Shown: positions 30,786-38,757, counted from the first letter of the stretch. The stretch is DNA of 64,000 nt from Oleomonas cavernae (GCF_003590945.1 NZ_QYUK01000016.1:372001-436000), one strand, 5' to 3'. The notes: a model not told the origin generated them from the sequence alone. Program-made: numbers and translations.

Positions 30786-31805
30786 ATGACACGCTATTTC
30801 CTGCGCCGGCTGGCCACCATGGCGGTCACCCTGCTGATCATCTCCGCCCTGGTCTTCATCGTGATCAAGCTGCCGCCCGGCGACTTCCTCACCCTGCGGA
30901 TCGACGAGCTGATGGCGGAAGGCGACGCCGCCAGCGCCGCCAAGGCGGACTTCCTGCGCGCCGAATACGGCCTCGACAAGCCGGGCTGGCAGCAATACCT
31001 GACCTGGATCGGGCTGTGGCAGGGGCCGCACGGCTTCTCGGGCCTGCTGCAGGGCGACTGGGGCTGGTCCTTCGAATACGAACGCCCGGTGATCGAGGTG
31101 GTCGGCGACTCGCTGTTCATGACCATCGTGGTCAACATCGCCGCCCTGCTGTTCATCCACCTGGTGGCGATCCCCATCGCCCTCTATACCGCGACCCACA
31201 AGAACACCGCGGCCAGCCATCTGGTCACCCTGCTCGGCTATCTGGGCCTGGCCACCCCCAGCTTCCTGCTGGCCCTGCTGCTGCTGTTCTACCTCAACCG
31301 ATGGTTCGGCCTGTCGATCGGCGGCATGATGGATCCCGCCTTCGAGGGCGAGCCCTGGTCGCTGGCCAAGCTGGGCTCGGTCGCCGGCCATATGGTGGTG
31401 CCGGTGGTGGTCATCGGCCTGGCCGGCACGGCGGCGATGATCCGCCGGATGAAGGCCAACCTGCTCGACGAGTTGCACAAGCAGTACACGGTAACCGCCA
31501 AGGCCAAGGGCCTGCCGCCGACCCGGGCCCTGCTGAAATATCCCTTCCGCATGGCGCTCAATCCCTTCATCGCCGATATCGGCAATATGCTGCCCGGGCT
31601 GATCTCGGGCTCGGTCCTGGTCTCGCTGGTCCTGAGCCTGCCCACCGTCGGCCCGATCCTGGTCCAGGCCCTGCGCATGCAGGACCAGTACCTGGCCGGC
31701 TTCATCCTGTTGTTCGTCGCCGTGCTGACGGTGGCCGGCATGCTGATCGCGGACCTGGTGCTGGCGCTGGTCGACCCGCGCATCCGCTTCGGCGGCAGGG
31801 CTTAA
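30786..31805 (+). CDS. yejB: Peptide ABC importer permease (YejB/DppB-type)
   Basis: Inner-membrane permease of 339 aa. It starts MTRYFLRRLATMAVTLLIIS, the usual first TM, followed by a large periplasmic loop containing LRAEYGLDKPGWQQYLTW and GDWGWSFEYERPV. The EAA-type coupling segment lies near VTAKAKGLPPTRALLKYPF. The YejB-specific long insertion after TM1 is present. It is separated by 3 bp from the second permease gene. Confidence 0.93.
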   Translation: MTRYFLRRLATMAVTLLIISALVFIVIKLPPGDFLTLRIDELMAEGDAASAAKADFLRAEYGLDKPGWQQYLTWIGLWQGPHGFSGLLQGDWGWSFEYERPVIEVVGDSLFMTIVVNIAALLFIHLVAIPIALYTATHKNTAASHLVTLLGYLGLATPSFLLALLLLFYLNRWFGLSIGGMMDPAFEGEPWSLAKLGSVAGHMVVPVVVIGLAGTAAMIRRMKANLLDELHKQYTVTAKAKGLPPTRALLKYPFRMALNPFIADIGNMLPGLISGSVLVSLVLSLPTVGPILVQALRMQDQYLAGFILLFVAVLTVAGMLIADLVLALVDPRIRFGGRA

Positions 31806-31808
31806 GTC

Positions 31809-32963
31809 ATGGCCGGCGAGATCGAGCACTATGTCAACCCCGCGCCGTTCAACCCGCACGACGGCGAGGCCCTGACCGCGAACGAGGAGCGTTACTACCG
31901 CGCCTCGTCGTTCCGGCTGATCTGGTGGAAATTCAAGGCGCACCGGGTGGCGCTGGTCTCGCTGATCTTCCTGGGCATACTTTACCTGTCGCTGCCCTTC
32001 GTCGAGGTTTTCGCCCCTTACGGCCTGAGCCAGCGCCACGGCGACCACATCTATGCCCCGCCCCAGAGCGTGCATTTCTTTCACCAGGGAAGCTTCGTCG
32101 GCCCCTTCGTCTATCCCTATCGCTTCGAATTCGATCTCGACCGGTTCCAGCGCCGCTACATCTACGATTACACCCAGCCCCAGCCCTTGCGCTTCTTCTG
32201 CCGGGGCGAGCCCTATCGGCTGTTCGGCCTGATCGATGCCGACTTCCACCTGATGTGTGCGCCCCAGGGCGGCACCGCCTTCCTGCTGGGCACCGACCGC
32301 ATGGGCCGGGACATGCTGTCGCGCATCACCTATGGCGCGCGCATCTCGCTCACCGTCGGCCTGGTCGGCATCGCCATCTCCTTCGCCATCGGCCTGATCC
32401 TGGGCGGGCTGGCCGGCTATCTCGGCGGCTGGGTCGACTATGCCGTGCAGCGCACGATCGAGGTCCTGCGCTCGCTGCCGGAACTGCCGCTGTGGCTGGC
32501 CCTGTCGGCGGCGCTGCCGCCGCACTGGAGCCCGATCCTGATCTTCTTCGGCATCACCATCATTCTGGGCCTGCTGGACTGGCCGGGCTTGGCGATTGCC
32601 GTGCGCGCCAAGCTCCTGTCCCTGCGGGCCGAGGATTACGTCCGCGCGGCCGAGGTCATGGGCGCCTCGCGCAGCCGCATCATCGGTCGCCACCTGATCC
32701 CCAATTTCATGAGCCATCTGATCGCCAGCGCCACCCTGTCGATCCCGGCCATGATCCTGGGCGAGACGGCACTGTCGTTCCTGGGCCTGGGCCTGCGCCC
32801 GCCGGTCACCAGTTGGGGCGTGCTGCTGAACGAGGCGCAGAACCTGGCGGCCGTCACCCTCTATCCCTGGCTGATGGTGCCGATGATTCCGGTCATGCTG
32901 GTGGTGCTGGCCTTCAACTTCATGGGCGACGGCATGCGCGACGCCGCCGACCCCTATCACTAG
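31809..32963 (+). CDS. yejE: Peptide ABC importer permease (YejE/DppC-type)
   Basis: Second permease, 384 aa. A cytosolic N-terminal part (about 1-45) with NEERYYRASSFRLIWWKFKA precedes TM1. A long periplasmic domain follows, as in YejE, with FLLGTDRMGRDMLSRITYGAR (the conserved DppC signature). The coupling loop reads YVRAAEVMGASRSRIIGRHLIPNF split over the EAA motif. It closes the four-gene importer cassette. Its stop overlaps the stop of the convergent methyltransferase gene by 3 bp. Confidence 0.93.
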   Translation: MAGEIEHYVNPAPFNPHDGEALTANEERYYRASSFRLIWWKFKAHRVALVSLIFLGILYLSLPFVEVFAPYGLSQRHGDHIYAPPQSVHFFHQGSFVGPFVYPYRFEFDLDRFQRRYIYDYTQPQPLRFFCRGEPYRLFGLIDADFHLMCAPQGGTAFLLGTDRMGRDMLSRITYGARISLTVGLVGIAISFAIGLILGGLAGYLGGWVDYAVQRTIEVLRSLPELPLWLALSAALPPHWSPILIFFGITIILGLLDWPGLAIAVRAKLLSLRAEDYVRAAEVMGASRSRIIGRHLIPNFMSHLIASATLSIPAMILGETALSFLGLGLRPPVTSWGVLLNEAQNLAAVTLYPWLMVPMIPVMLVVLAFNFMGDGMRDAADPYH

Positions 32964-33439
32964 GCGCGCCGGTACAGGAAATAGCGCCCCTCGGGCACGC
33001 CGGCCGGCAGGGTCAGCGGGCGCAGGTCGGGAAGCTCCAGCGGACTGCCGCTGGCGGCAATGCCGCCCGGCGCCAGCAGGTCCCGGATCAGCGCCGGCAG
33101 CCAGCCGGCCAGCCGGCGGTCGCCTTCCACGGTGCCGGTGGCGATATCGGCATGAACCAGCGCGGCGCCGATGCCGGCGAAGGCCCGGGCGGTTTCATCG
33201 ATCTCGCCCAGGACCAGATCGCCTGGCGGCGGGATCGACGCGGAATGGGCGGCGAGCGCCCGGTCGAAGGCGATGATGCGCCGATCGGGAAAGGTCTCGC
33301 GCAGGTGGTGATAGGTGCGGCCGTTGCCCAGGCCCAGTTCCAGGATCGGCCCGGGCAGGCCGTCGATCAACGAGGCGGCGGCGGCGATGACATCGCGCTG
33401 CGCCATCATGCGCCGGATGAAGCTGTCGAGTCGGCTCAT
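32960..33439 (-). CDS. Class I SAM-dependent methyltransferase-like protein
   Basis: A 159-aa small Rossmann-fold protein with the SAM motif GPILELGLGNGRTYHHL, motif II DRRIIAFDRAL and ALVHADIATG. It ends with a Tyr/Arg-rich YFLYRRA. The ATG at 33437-33439 is preceded by AAGGA, which decides the start against longer frames to 33511 that overlap the divergent phosphatase promoter. Short for a methyltransferase; it lacks an obvious substrate domain. Divergent from the histidine phosphatase gene with a 52-bp gap. Confidence 0.8.
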   Translation of the reverse strand: MSRLDSFIRRMMAQRDVIAAAASLIDGLPGPILELGLGNGRTYHHLRETFPDRRIIAFDRALAAHSASIPPPGDLVLGEIDETARAFAGIGAALVHADIATGTVEGDRRLAGWLPALIRDLLAPGGIAASGSPLELPDLRPLTLPAGVPEGRYFLYRRA

Positions 33440-33491
33440 CGGAAAGTCCTTGAGGTTACGGCGCCGGGCGCGGCCTGCTAGCTTGGCCGTC

Positions 33492-34082
33492 ATGGCACCC
33501 TTTCCCGACATCTACCTTGTGCGCCATGGCGAGACCCAGTGGAACCTGGAAAAGCGCTTCCAGGGCATGCGCGACTCGCCCTTGACCGCTACCGGGCGCG
33601 CCCAGGCGAGCACTGTGGCCCGGATCCTGGCCAGGGAATTGGGGGACGGCCATCGCACGGCCCTCCAGACCAGCCCGCTGCCCCGGGCGGTCGAGACGGC
33701 GGCGATCATTCACGGCACCCTGGCCGGGCTGCCCCCTGCCCCCGTGCCGGCCCTGCGCGAGCTTCACCTGGGCCTATGGGAAGGCCTGCGCCGGGCCGAG
33801 ATCAAGGCCGGCTGGCCGGCCCTGCTGGCCGGGGTGCCCAAAGCCGAGTGGTATTTCGCCGCCCCCGGCGGCGAGGGCTATGACGCCGCCCTGGCCCGGG
33901 TCGAGGCCTGGCTGCACGGCCTCACCGGCCCGGTCGTCGCCGTCTCTCACAGCGTCACCGGCCGCCTGATCCGCGGCCTGTACGCGGGGCTGCCGCGGCC
34001 CGCGACGCTGGCCCTGCCGGCACCCCAGGACAGTGTCTGGCACCTCGGACGTCATGGCATGGTGGAGTTGGGCGAGGCTTGA
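33492..34082 (+). CDS. Histidine phosphatase family protein
   Basis: Phosphoglycerate-mutase-like phosphatase of 196 aa. The catalytic motif LVRHGETQWN at about 8-17 carries the phospho-accepting His. The fold continues with TGRAQASTVARIL, LQTSPLPRAVETA, LRELHLGLWEGL (catalytic Glu) and VVAVSHSVTGRLIRGL (second His). The start ATG 33492-33494 gives the usual short N-terminus. The last codons of the gene lie in a 52-bp segment duplicated at 36176. Substrate unknown (phosphosugars, nucleotides or cobalamin intermediates in relatives). Confidence 0.93.
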   Translation: MAPFPDIYLVRHGETQWNLEKRFQGMRDSPLTATGRAQASTVARILARELGDGHRTALQTSPLPRAVETAAIIHGTLAGLPPAPVPALRELHLGLWEGLRRAEIKAGWPALLAGVPKAEWYFAAPGGEGYDAALARVEAWLHGLTGPVVAVSHSVTGRLIRGLYAGLPRPATLALPAPQDSVWHLGRHGMVELGEA

Positions 34083-34124
34083 GAGACGTTTCGAAGGGTT
34101 CGTTTCGGTCTACGGTTAGGTGAC
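34073..34124 (+). repeat. Direct repeat, left copy (phosphatase 3' end)
   Basis: About 52 bp, including the phosphatase stop codon, recur at 36176-36227 in the same orientation. The central stretch beginning gagagacgtttcgaaggg is identical over more than 30 bp, and the outer parts differ at a few sites. The two copies bracket about 2.05 kb of atypical DNA. No integrase gene lies between them. Confidence 0.85.
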
Positions 34125-34143
34125 CCGGTCGAGCAGATTGCGT

Positions 34144-34214
34144 GGTTCGACAGGCTCACCATGAGGAAAGTCCTTTTGCCACAGAGATTCTCATCCTGAG
34201 CCTGTCGAAGAACC
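34144..34214. repeat. Intergenic inverted repeat
   Basis: Arms ggttcgacaggctcaccatg (34144 on) and cctgagcctgtcgaagaacc (ending 34214) are inverted copies separated by about 24 bp of A/T-richer sequence. This palindromic unit type is common between genes of Alphaproteobacteria. It is the only structure in the 204-bp gap besides the direct repeat. Confidence 0.75.
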
Positions 34215-34286
34215 CCTAAATCGTGGCCTTTCCCCGCTTTTTCGGTCCCCGCTTTTTCGCGATGTCGGACCAGACGAACTCCAATA

Positions 34287-35366
34287 CTACGGACTCGGAT
34301 CGAGTGAGAGATCCACATCAAAGGCTTTCGGCGGCTGGGGCTGGAAGCTTTCCGCCAGGGCTAATGCTTTAGCGCGGTCCTGACTGTCGAGCGGTTCAAC
34401 GGCCTCTTGCATAGCGATCGCAGCAAGGTGTTTTGCGCGTCCGCTGATGGCCCTAGCTTGGGCAATATAGGCCCACCCAGCCGCCGCAATTGGATCGCGA
34501 AGTGACCCGTTGTCCGTGGCCAAGAGGTGAGCCAGCTTTTGCATGCCATCAATGAGTCCCGCGCGAGCGCTAATCTGAAGCCACTTATAGGCAGCGGTAT
34601 TGTCTTGCCTGAGGGAGACCACCCTGGCTGATGGTGAACCGGCTTCCAAAGGCCCGCCGGCCTGATAGGCGCTGCCTAAGATATAGGCTATCCCCGCTCG
34701 ATGCTGCGCTGCCAGAACAGGTAAATCGACAGGGCGCATGCCGGCGTCGTTTTTCCTCGCTTCGGCTTCTATTGAGTCTGCAAGAATGTTCAATTCGATA
34801 AATTTTTCGTCATTCTTTTTGATATAGGTACCATCCAAATAAAATGTAGCTATATGCCGCAGCGGAGTCATGTGTCGAAGGAACCCGCTTGACCATTCGT
34901 GCGCCTTATTAAACCAAAAATAGGATCTAGGTAAACTTTCCTTCTGAGCTATAGCCTCCCAATAAACTTTTCCTAGCAAAGCCGCTGCATCAGCAGACCC
35001 TCTGCAAGCTGATCTATGCACTAGCTGCAAACCCTGCTGCTTATCAGAGGCATTTTGATGAAGATAATATAACCTAAATCCCAATTCATACATAGCTATT
35101 ACATCCCCGGATGCCTGTCGTTCATCAAGTATACCTTCTACTTTGCCCCAATCTTTTCCATTCCTCCTCCAGAGGTCGGTTGTGTACAGAACAGGACTTA
35201 TAGAGATATGAAACGAACCTGGCGCTAAGTCTAGGGACGAGCAACCGTATCGCTCGCACCCTTTGCATGCTGTCCGCTGGCTTGCGATAGCATGTGAAAA
35301 AATTACGAACGCAAGCAAAAAAAATATGGTCGCGGTGAGTGCGACGAAAGGGAGAGGTCGGCGCAT
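34287..35366 (-). CDS. Membrane-anchored protein with Sel1-like/TPR helical repeats
   Basis: A 359-aa protein from the ATG 35364-35366. It has an N-terminal TM/signal anchor (FVALTATIFFLLAFVIFSHA) and then Cys-rich ACKGCERYGCSS. Helical repeats of Sel1 type follow (for example QLVHRSACRGSADAAALLGK, AAYKWLQISARAGLIDGMQK, and a C-terminal IAAAGWAYIAQARAISGRA). Base composition is clearly more AT-rich than the neighbours, with codons such as ATA and AAA, so the gene is probably acquired. An upstream GTG at 35402 falls inside an orphan IS end and is unlikely to be the start. Specific function unknown. Confidence 0.7.
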   Translation of the reverse strand: MRRPLPFVALTATIFFLLAFVIFSHAIASQRTACKGCERYGCSSLDLAPGSFHISISPVLYTTDLWRRNGKDWGKVEGILDERQASGDVIAMYELGFRLYYLHQNASDKQQGLQLVHRSACRGSADAAALLGKVYWEAIAQKESLPRSYFWFNKAHEWSSGFLRHMTPLRHIATFYLDGTYIKKNDEKFIELNILADSIEAEARKNDAGMRPVDLPVLAAQHRAGIAYILGSAYQAGGPLEAGSPSARVVSLRQDNTAAYKWLQISARAGLIDGMQKLAHLLATDNGSLRDPIAAAGWAYIAQARAISGRAKHLAAIAMQEAVEPLDSQDRAKALALAESFQPQPPKAFDVDLSLDPSP

Positions 35367-35392
35367 TCTAACAACTTTCAATTCAGCGTTCC

Positions 35393-35438
35393 TGGACTGC
35401 ACCCCTTCGGTGAGTCAGTCAAATTGGAGTTAAATTGG
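35393..35438 (+). repeat. Orphan IS3-type terminal repeat
   Basis: Starts TGGACTGCACCCC, as does the left end of the complete IS at 37180, and matches its first 32 bp with one mismatch. It then continues with a stretch like the inner part of that element's right end (AGTTAAATTGGGGA). No transposase is attached. It lies 27 bp upstream of the Sel1-like gene start and may contribute to its expression. Confidence 0.75.
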
Positions 35439-35552
35439 GGAAAGACCACGTTTTTTCGCCGCCAATCTCCTCTTGATCAGGGGCGCCAGGCGCACAGCGA
35501 TAAATCGTGGTCTGTCGCTATTCCCCACTCTCGTAACAGCGCGTGGGCTATG

Positions 35553-36068
35553 TTATGTCGCGAAATGGCTCACGGCATCGCCCGCCATGCGGGCGATGCA
35601 CCATCGGCCATAGAGCGCCGCCAGCGGCAGGGCGAGCCAACCTAACGGGCCGGGCGGCAGGTCATAGTTGATCCAGACCGTGAGCCGACAGCCTTGGCCG
35701 GACGGGACAATGTCGAAGCCCATGGCGTAGCCGCCGATGATGAGGAGGCGCACCGGCCCCGCAGTTTGCCAGGCCTTGCGCGAAGGCGGCACGCGCTCGG
35801 TCACCACCTCGTCGACGGACAGCGAGACGCCGAAGGCCGAGCCGCCCATGCGGATATGCGATCCGACCGCTTGGCCGCGCCCGGCGTCGAACGCGTAGGT
35901 CATCTGACCGCCCCCCATCATCGCGGATGGCTTCTGCATGTGCTCGGCGAGCCGGGTCTGGTCGTCCAGGTGCGCGAAGACCGCGTCCGGAGGCGCGGTG
36001 ACGGCAACGGTGCGTGCAAGATGGTGGCGGAGTCTCCTGGCGGGCGAGGGCATGGGCGTCTCCGGCAA
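35553..36068 (-). CDS. SRPBCC (START/polyketide-cyclase-like) family protein
   Basis: A 171-aa protein with the hot-pocket helix-grip fold expected from VAVTAPPDAVFAHLDDQTRL at the N-terminus (the common SRPBCC opening), central beta strands with GSHIRMGGSAFG and a hydrophobic end with LPLAALYGRWC. Such proteins bind hydrophobic ligands; the ligand is unknown. The start at 36068 is uncertain, since another frame opens at 36090 with an unrelated sequence. It lies between the two copies of the 52-bp repeat, in DNA of normal high GC, unlike the Sel1-like gene. Confidence 0.7.
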   Translation of the reverse strand: MPETPMPSPARRLRHHLARTVAVTAPPDAVFAHLDDQTRLAEHMQKPSAMMGGGQMTYAFDAGRGQAVGSHIRMGGSAFGVSLSVDEVVTERVPPSRKAWQTAGPVRLLIIGGYAMGFDIVPSGQGCRLTVWINYDLPPGPLGWLALPLAALYGRWCIARMAGDAVSHFAT

Positions 36069-36175
36069 TTGTCACCGCAGGCTCACTCATGGCGCCCTTT
36101 CGAGCCTTGACCTAAATCACGCGGCGACCCTCGCCGCCGGTGCGGCCATCGACGGGAATTAGGGGCCAGGCTGAC

Positions 36176-36227
36176 CGAGGCCTGAGAGACGTTTCGAAGG
36201 GTTCGTTTCGGTCTGCCGGTAGGTGAC
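36176..36227 (+). repeat. Direct repeat, right copy
   Basis: Second copy of the segment at 34073-34124, same orientation, here without an attached phosphatase gene. It ends in an AT-rich stretch (about 36228-36265) upstream of the GST gene. Nothing else was seen between 36069 and 36334 apart from this copy. Confidence 0.85.
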
Positions 36228-36334
36228 TCTGATAAAATATTCAACTATGATACTATTATCATATAAGCGTGGAGGCGATCTCTCGAACCTCGCTTCGCGA
36301 CCTCGTTCCTGACGACCGGAGGGCCCCACTTCGA

Positions 36335-37174
36335 ATGCCTATCGTCACGCCCACCAACACCGAGGTTCTCTCGCTGCGGGGTTTGCACCTCTACCACTAC
36401 GCACTGTCGAACTGCTCCCAGAAGGCACGCATGACTCTGGAAGAGAAGGGACAGCGGTGGACGAGCCACCACCTGGACTTGTCGCGGAACGAACACGTCA
36501 CACCGGAATACATTGGCATCAATCCGAACGGTGTCGTGCCCACGCTGGTGCATGACGGCAAGGTGGTCGTCGAGTCGAGCGACATCATTGACTACCTCGA
36601 CGTGACCTTCCCCACGCCGCCCCTGAAGCCCTCCGATCCGGCCGAACTCGCTCGCATGGAATCGTGGATCGAGTTGTGGGATGCCATCCAGGCCGCCCTC
36701 AAGACGCTGTCGCACGAGTTCCTTTTCAAGGTCCGGAAGGGCAACGCCCGCCGAGAGCTCGCACGTTACGAGCGCATTCATAAGAACGAACACTTGATTG
36801 GCTTTCTGCGCGAGTTCACCTCGCCGGCAGGCCTCTCGCCGCAACGGATTTGCGGCGCTCATGCCGAGGCGACCGCCGCGCTCGCACGCCTCAACCGCCG
36901 ATTGAGCGAACGCGAGTGGCTGGCCGGCGACGCCTTTTCCCTGGCCGATCTCGCCTGGTCCGTGAACCTGCATCGCTTCAACCTGATGAGATTCCCGATG
37001 CACGATTTGCACGGTCTGCGGCGCTGGTTCGCGGCCGTCGCGGGCCGCCCCAGTTTTCAACGGGCTGTCGTCGGCTTCGAACCGACGTCGATCCGCATCT
37101 TCTTCCGCCTGTACGCGCTTACCCGCGAACTCGCCGGCAGCGGCCCACGCTCGCAGCGCTGGCAAGGGCGCTAA
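36335..37174 (+). CDS. Glutathione S-transferase family protein
   Basis: A 279-aa GST-like protein. The N-terminal thioredoxin fold has LYHYALSNCSQKARMTLEEK, where the Ser/Cys of SNCS is the likely thiol site. NPNGVVPTLVHDG carries the cis-Pro, and VVESSDIIDYLD the glutathione-binding Glu-Ser. The C-terminal helical domain includes WLAGDAFSLADLAWSVNLHR. It is longer than a typical GST because of a helical insertion around 120-160. The start ATG 36335 follows GGAGG; an in-frame ATG at 36269 is an alternative. The stop is 5 bp before the IS3 element, so the insertion may have altered its C-terminus. Confidence 0.85.
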   Translation: MPIVTPTNTEVLSLRGLHLYHYALSNCSQKARMTLEEKGQRWTSHHLDLSRNEHVTPEYIGINPNGVVPTLVHDGKVVVESSDIIDYLDVTFPTPPLKPSDPAELARMESWIELWDAIQAALKTLSHEFLFKVRKGNARRELARYERIHKNEHLIGFLREFTSPAGLSPQRICGAHAEATAALARLNRRLSEREWLAGDAFSLADLAWSVNLHRFNLMRFPMHDLHGLRRWFAAVAGRPSFQRAVVGFEPTSIRIFFRLYALTRELAGSGPRSQRWQGR

Positions 37175-37210
37175 ACCCCTGGACTGCACCCCCTCGGTGA
37201 GTCAGTCAAA

Positions 37211-38200
37211 TCAGGGACAGTTGGTTGTGACCAAGCCCTCAGGCTGCTGCGCAGCAGCCTGAGGGCTTGACCGGGTTTCGAACTCCACCGGCGAGGTATA
37301 GGCCAGCGCCGAGTGGAGCCGTTGCCGATTGTAGACCGCTTCGATGAATTCGCCGATAGCGGCCGTGGCGTGCCCGAGGTCACGGTAGTCGCCGCCGTCG
37401 ACCTCTTCCTGCTTCAGCGTCTTCATGAAACTCTCGGCCATGGCATTGTCGTAAGGGCAGCCGGCCCGGCTCATGCTGGGCTGGATGCCGTGGGCTTGCA
37501 GGCGCTCGATGTAATCACCGCAGGCATATTGGACGCCCCGGTCGGAATGGTGCACCAGCCCGCCGGGAAGCACCTCTCGGCCGTCGAGCGCCATCTGCAA
37601 GGCTGCCAGGGCCAGTTCGGCCCGCAGGTGGTCGGCCATCGCCCAGCCCACGACCTTGCGGCTGAAGGCATCGAGCACCACCGCCAGGTAGACGAAGGCC
37701 TCGGCCAGCCGGACATAGGTGATGTCGGCCACCCAAAGCTGGTTGACCGCCAGCGGGACCAGCCGGCGCGCCAGGTTCGGCCAGAGCCGCCAGTCGTGTC
37801 GGGAGTCCGTCGTCGCCGGCTTGAACGCTGCCTTGCGCAGGCACAGCAGATTGTCCTCGCGCATCAGGCGCACCACGCGCTTGTGGTTGACCGCCCAGCC
37901 CTCACGTCGGAGCAGGGCCGTGAGCCGCCGGTAGCCGTAGTGACGGTGGGTCAGCGCCAGGTGCTGAAGCACGTCGCGCAGCGCCGTTTCTTCACGGCCG
38001 GGACAGTTCTCGGCCCAGCCCCGGTAGTAGGCGCCACGGCTGACATCGGCCAGGGCACACATCCGCTCGACCGTGGCCGTCACCCCGGCCCCTCGCCTTG
38101 CCGGCGCGTCATCGCTTGGATATAGGCGAAGACGCCGTCGCGCCAGGCGCGTCGCTCGCCTGCCGTGACGCCTCGAGATGCCGCAAGGCGTGCTTGAAAA
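37211..38200 (-). CDS. IS3-family transposase OrfB (integrase core), apparent frameshift
   Basis: DDE catalytic subunit. The recognisable part includes MCALADVSRGAYYRGW, HRHYGYRRLTALLRREGW, the first catalytic Asp in LWVADITYVRL, the second in LVHHSDRGVQYA and the Glu in NAMAESFMKTLKQEE, followed by YNRQRLHSALAYTSP. Its 5' part (DGVFAYIQAMTRRQ, about 38100-38150) is in the -1 frame relative to orfA, as expected for IS3, but one G seems to be missing in the C/G runs at 38083-38092, putting the rest out of frame. With that base restored, orfA, the slippery site and orfB form the usual arrangement. Confidence 0.88.
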   Translation of the reverse strand, partial: FSSTPCGISRRHGRRATRLARRRLRLYPSDDAPARRGAGVTATVERMCALADVSRGAYYRGWAENCPGREETALRDVLQHLALTHRHYGYRRLTALLRREGWAVNHKRVVRLMREDNLLCLRKAAFKPATTDSRHDWRLWPNLARRLVPLAVNQLWVADITYVRLAEAFVYLAVVLDAFSRKVVGWAMADHLRAELALAALQMALDGREVLPGGLVHHSDRGVQYACGDYIERLQAHGIQPSMSRAGCPYDNAMAESFMKTLKQEEVDGGDYRDLGHATAAIGEFIEAVYNRQRLHSALAYTSPVEFETRSSPQAAAQQPEGLVTTNCP

Positions 38201-38519
38201 AATCCAGGTCCAGCTGCTGCTGGCCGACCTTGCGCTCGAGCGCGGCGATCTGCCGGCGCGCCTGCTCCAGGTCGCTGGCGCTCGACGCCGGCCCCCGCGC
38301 CGCCGCCAGGATCCGCGCCTCCGCCTGCTTCGGCCGTCCCGGTCCCGGGCGCAGCGCCAGTTCACCGCCCGCGCGGAAATGATCCCGCCAGCGGTACAGC
38401 AGTCCTCGCTTGATCGACAACTCCCGGGCCAGTGCCGAACCGCTCTCGCCCGCCGCCAATCGTTCAACCACCGCCAGCTTGAAGGCCCGGCTGAACCGCC
38501 GCCTCGTCTCTCGGGTCAT
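38109..38519 (-). CDS. IS3-family transposase OrfA (helix-turn-helix)
   Basis: A 136-aa DNA-binding subunit. An N-terminal HTH of transposase-8 type is visible: RRRFSRAFKLAVVERLAAGE and ALARELSIKRGLLYRWRDHF. A leucine-zipper-like coiled coil follows (LEQARRQIAALERKVGQQQ), typical for OrfA multimerisation. The frameshift window lies in the codons for DLDFFKH. It ends at 38109 within the orfB coding region. Confidence 0.9.
   Translation of the reverse strand: MTRETRRRFSRAFKLAVVERLAAGESGSALARELSIKRGLLYRWRDHFRAGGELALRPGPGRPKQAEARILAAARGPASSASDLEQARRQIAALERKVGQQQLDLDFFKHALRHLEASRQASDAPGATASSPISKR
38196..38202 (-). other. Programmed -1 frameshift slippery site in IS3 element
   Basis: On the minus strand the sequence ATTTTTTC codes for Asp-Phe-Phe in orfA. 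A run of six T followed by C allows -1 slippage into the orfB frame, as in other IS3 elements, to make the OrfAB transposase. I inferred this from position and frame only. Confidence 0.6.
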
Positions 38520-38643
38520 GCGTTCTCCTCAGCGAGAACTGTCCCCAATTTAACTGACTCAATCTAGGGGTTCACTCCAAACCCAGCCAAATCCGGGACA
38601 ATCACGATCTGTCCCCGATTTCGGTTTTCAGATGAAGTGAAAA

Positions 38644-38746
38644 CTCGTCATCCCGGCCGAAGAGCCGGGATCTCGCGACGTTTGAGCGCCGGGAACACTG
38701 GTCAAAAGATCCCGGCTCTGCGCTCCGCTCCGGCCGGGATGACGAT
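38644..38746. repeat. Intergenic palindromic repeat (family C)
   Basis: Between the IS3 right end and the cyclase gene. Arms cgtcatcccggccgaagagc and ctccggccgggatgacga are inverted and match the element at 13274-13366. Internal gatcccggctctgc also recurs. No gene lies in 38580-38757. Confidence 0.8.
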
Positions 38747-38757
38747 GTTTGGCGACG

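Larger units (their letters stand above)
37180..38579 (-). mobile_element. IS3-family insertion sequence
   Basis: A 1400-bp element with TG...CA ends. The imperfect terminal inverted repeats of about 42 bp begin TGGACTGCACCCC (left, 37180) and TGGAGTGAACCCC (right, read inward from 38579), and both contain GAGTCAGT and GGGACAGTT. It encodes overlapping orfA and orfB on the minus strand with a run-of-T slippery site. No matching short target duplication is evident at the flanks, so it may have rearranged after insertion. A single orphan end of the same type lies 1.8 kb to the left. Confidence 0.92.

Noticed and set aside
35424-35645. A small plus-strand gene inside the orphan IS end region.
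   Set aside because: No motif, no convincing ribosome site, and it runs into the antisense of the SRPBCC gene.
34073-36227. An integrative element with att sites.
   Set aside because: The direct repeat is present, but no integrase, excisionase or tRNA target was found. It is reported as a repeat-bracketed segment only.
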